Assembly: GCA_022818135.1 (NCBI GenBank) | Contig: JAFMSR010000009.1 | Coordinates: 21,268,115 to 21,332,114, forward strand | Direction: 5' to 3' | Origin: Saxidomus purpurata | Taxonomy: Eukaryota; Mollusca; Bivalvia; Venerida; Veneridae | DNA: 64,000 bases | Part shown: one piece after another, positions 63,080 to 64,000 of the stretch | How the letters are laid out: every line of letters begins with the position of its first letter | Position numbering within the stretch: the stretch's first letter is position 1 | Notes under the pieces: generated by a model | Database searches by the model: none | What the model was told of the DNA's origin: nothing | The model's input: only the letters and a program-made list of their open reading frames with translations | Translations under genes and position numbers: made by a program

Positions 63080-63599
63080 CTGAAACATGAAGCATTAAAC
63101 CATACTGAATTAAATACATTAAAAAATATAAGCTGCATATGAGTTACATTTATGATGCAAGTATTATTTCCTTTTTAACATTTTACAATCGCTGAAGTAA
63201 ATAAAGGTTTTAATAATATGACAATGATCGTAAAAAATCGCATTTACCGTTGCAATTGTCAAAATCACGAAACAGTCAGCTCTCAAAATTAATCATATAC
63301 ATGTACACATATTATGAAATTTCTACCTTATTGTCGACAATGAACACTAGCTTTCGAAACAAAAGAAGAAAAAAATGATATTGTTGGTATTCGTATATGC
63401 AAAACAGCAAATTCATTACTAATAAATGTTTTAGCTGGACATTTATCTTCATTTAAGGTTACTAATGACTGTTATAGCGTGTCCAAAGTCATTAAGCAGG
63501 GCTTCATAAGTATGTGTTAGAACTAGAACTATCACTGAAGGCGATGAAAACCCCCCGAACACCCAACTGACACAGTATATAAAATTTCTGTAACATATG

Positions 63600-64000
63600 A
63601 TGCTTTTATCATGTCGTGCCCCTGTGACCTTCACCTAGTGATCGGACACATGAACCAAGCACAACTAAGCATTGTACTTATCACTTCTGTAAAATATAAT
63701 TAAATTGTGACCAGGGGTTTTGGAGATTAAAAGCCCACAATATTTTACTATCTCGAGCCCCTGTGACCTTGACCTTTGACCCGAAAATTAGACTATGCAC
63801 ATTTAGATATTGTACTTATCACTTCTGTGAAGTATCATTATTTTCTGACCAAGGGTTTTGGAGATTTGGCGTCCGCAAGTTTTTACTATCTCGAGCCCCT
63901 GTGACATTGACCTTTGACCTAGTGATCCGAAACATAGACAATGCACAACTAGGCATTAAACTTGTCACTTCTGTGAAGTATCATTCAATTATGACCAGGG
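63600..64000. repeat. ~138-bp tandem units with TGACCTTGACCTTTGACC
   Basis: Three units start near 63617, 63757 and 63894, each with GCCCCTGTGACCTTGACCTT-like sequence, then TTATCACTTCTGTGAAGTAT and GACCAGGGGTTTTGGAGAT. The array runs off the right edge. It lies in the intron upstream of exon 1. Confidence 0.85.

Larger units (their letters stand above)
61231..62411. other. Intron with one repeat and a GA tract
   Basis: Besides the repeat at 61690-61915 and the GA run at 62056-62073, no feature was recognised. GAGAGTTTTTAA(T/A)TAAGCT is duplicated at about 62070-62112. Confidence 0.6.

Noticed and set aside
61013..61318. 101-codon minus-strand frame as the coding frame of exon 4
   Set aside because: It is the wrong frame; the RNF213 sequence (NLYESLYDALNQYYV) lies in another frame with proper splice sites.
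63449..63634. 61-codon minus-strand frame upstream of exon 1
   Set aside because: It lies in the 138-bp tandem units and has no protein signature.

Overview
The window is animal nuclear DNA, AT-rich and packed with interspersed repeats. It is most likely from a bivalve mollusc. The repeat styles (ACAAGAG-headed repeats, GGAC tracts, tRNA-derived SINE heads, DIRS-like tyrosine-recombinase retroelements) are of the kind seen in clam and oyster genomes. The order is an inference, because no species-diagnostic gene is present.

One host gene runs through the whole window on the minus strand: an RNF213 (mysterin) orthologue, the giant AAA+ ATPase / E3 ubiquitin ligase. I assembled 31 exons (about 4.6 kb of coding sequence) from splice sites, reading phase and resemblance to vertebrate RNF213. 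In transcription order they run from 63079 down to 17. They cover the end of the AAA+ motor (63.1-59.9 kb), the E3 shell (56-44.6 kb), the C3HC4 RING exon (24.6-24.8 kb), the post-RING region (22.1-10.0 kb) and the RZ zinc finger (9.5 kb, then 371-17). The gene is open at both edges: the N-terminal half lies to the right and the C-terminal region to the left. All junctions keep frame except exon 23 to 24. One intron (exon 16 to 17) appears to use a GC-AG donor.

The introns hold most of the mobile DNA. The 9-kb intron that splits the RZ finger carries a decayed DIRS/Ngaro-type retrotransposon (about 1.2-4.9 kb) and, abutting it, a 3.2-kb element with very long inverted ends flanked by TTAA (4.9-8.1 kb). 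The 19-kb intron between 25.5 and 44.6 kb holds a TA-TSD-like relative's neighbours: two copies of a TTAA-targeting MITE, a Harbinger-like element with perfect 33-bp ends, further inverted-repeat elements, several tandem-unit repeats and SINE remains. Smaller introns hold a mariner-type MITE with TA duplications (22.9-23.7 kb), a LINE fragment (59.0-59.5 kb) and more tandem-unit repeats.

The most distinctive non-genic signal is a group of non-coding repeats with one shared plan: an ACAAGAG-type head with a short hairpin, internal 135-180-bp tandem units often containing TGACCTTGACCTTTGAC, a GAC-rich tract, and a short inverted copy of the head motif. No bacterial, viral, CRISPR or second certain host gene was seen.
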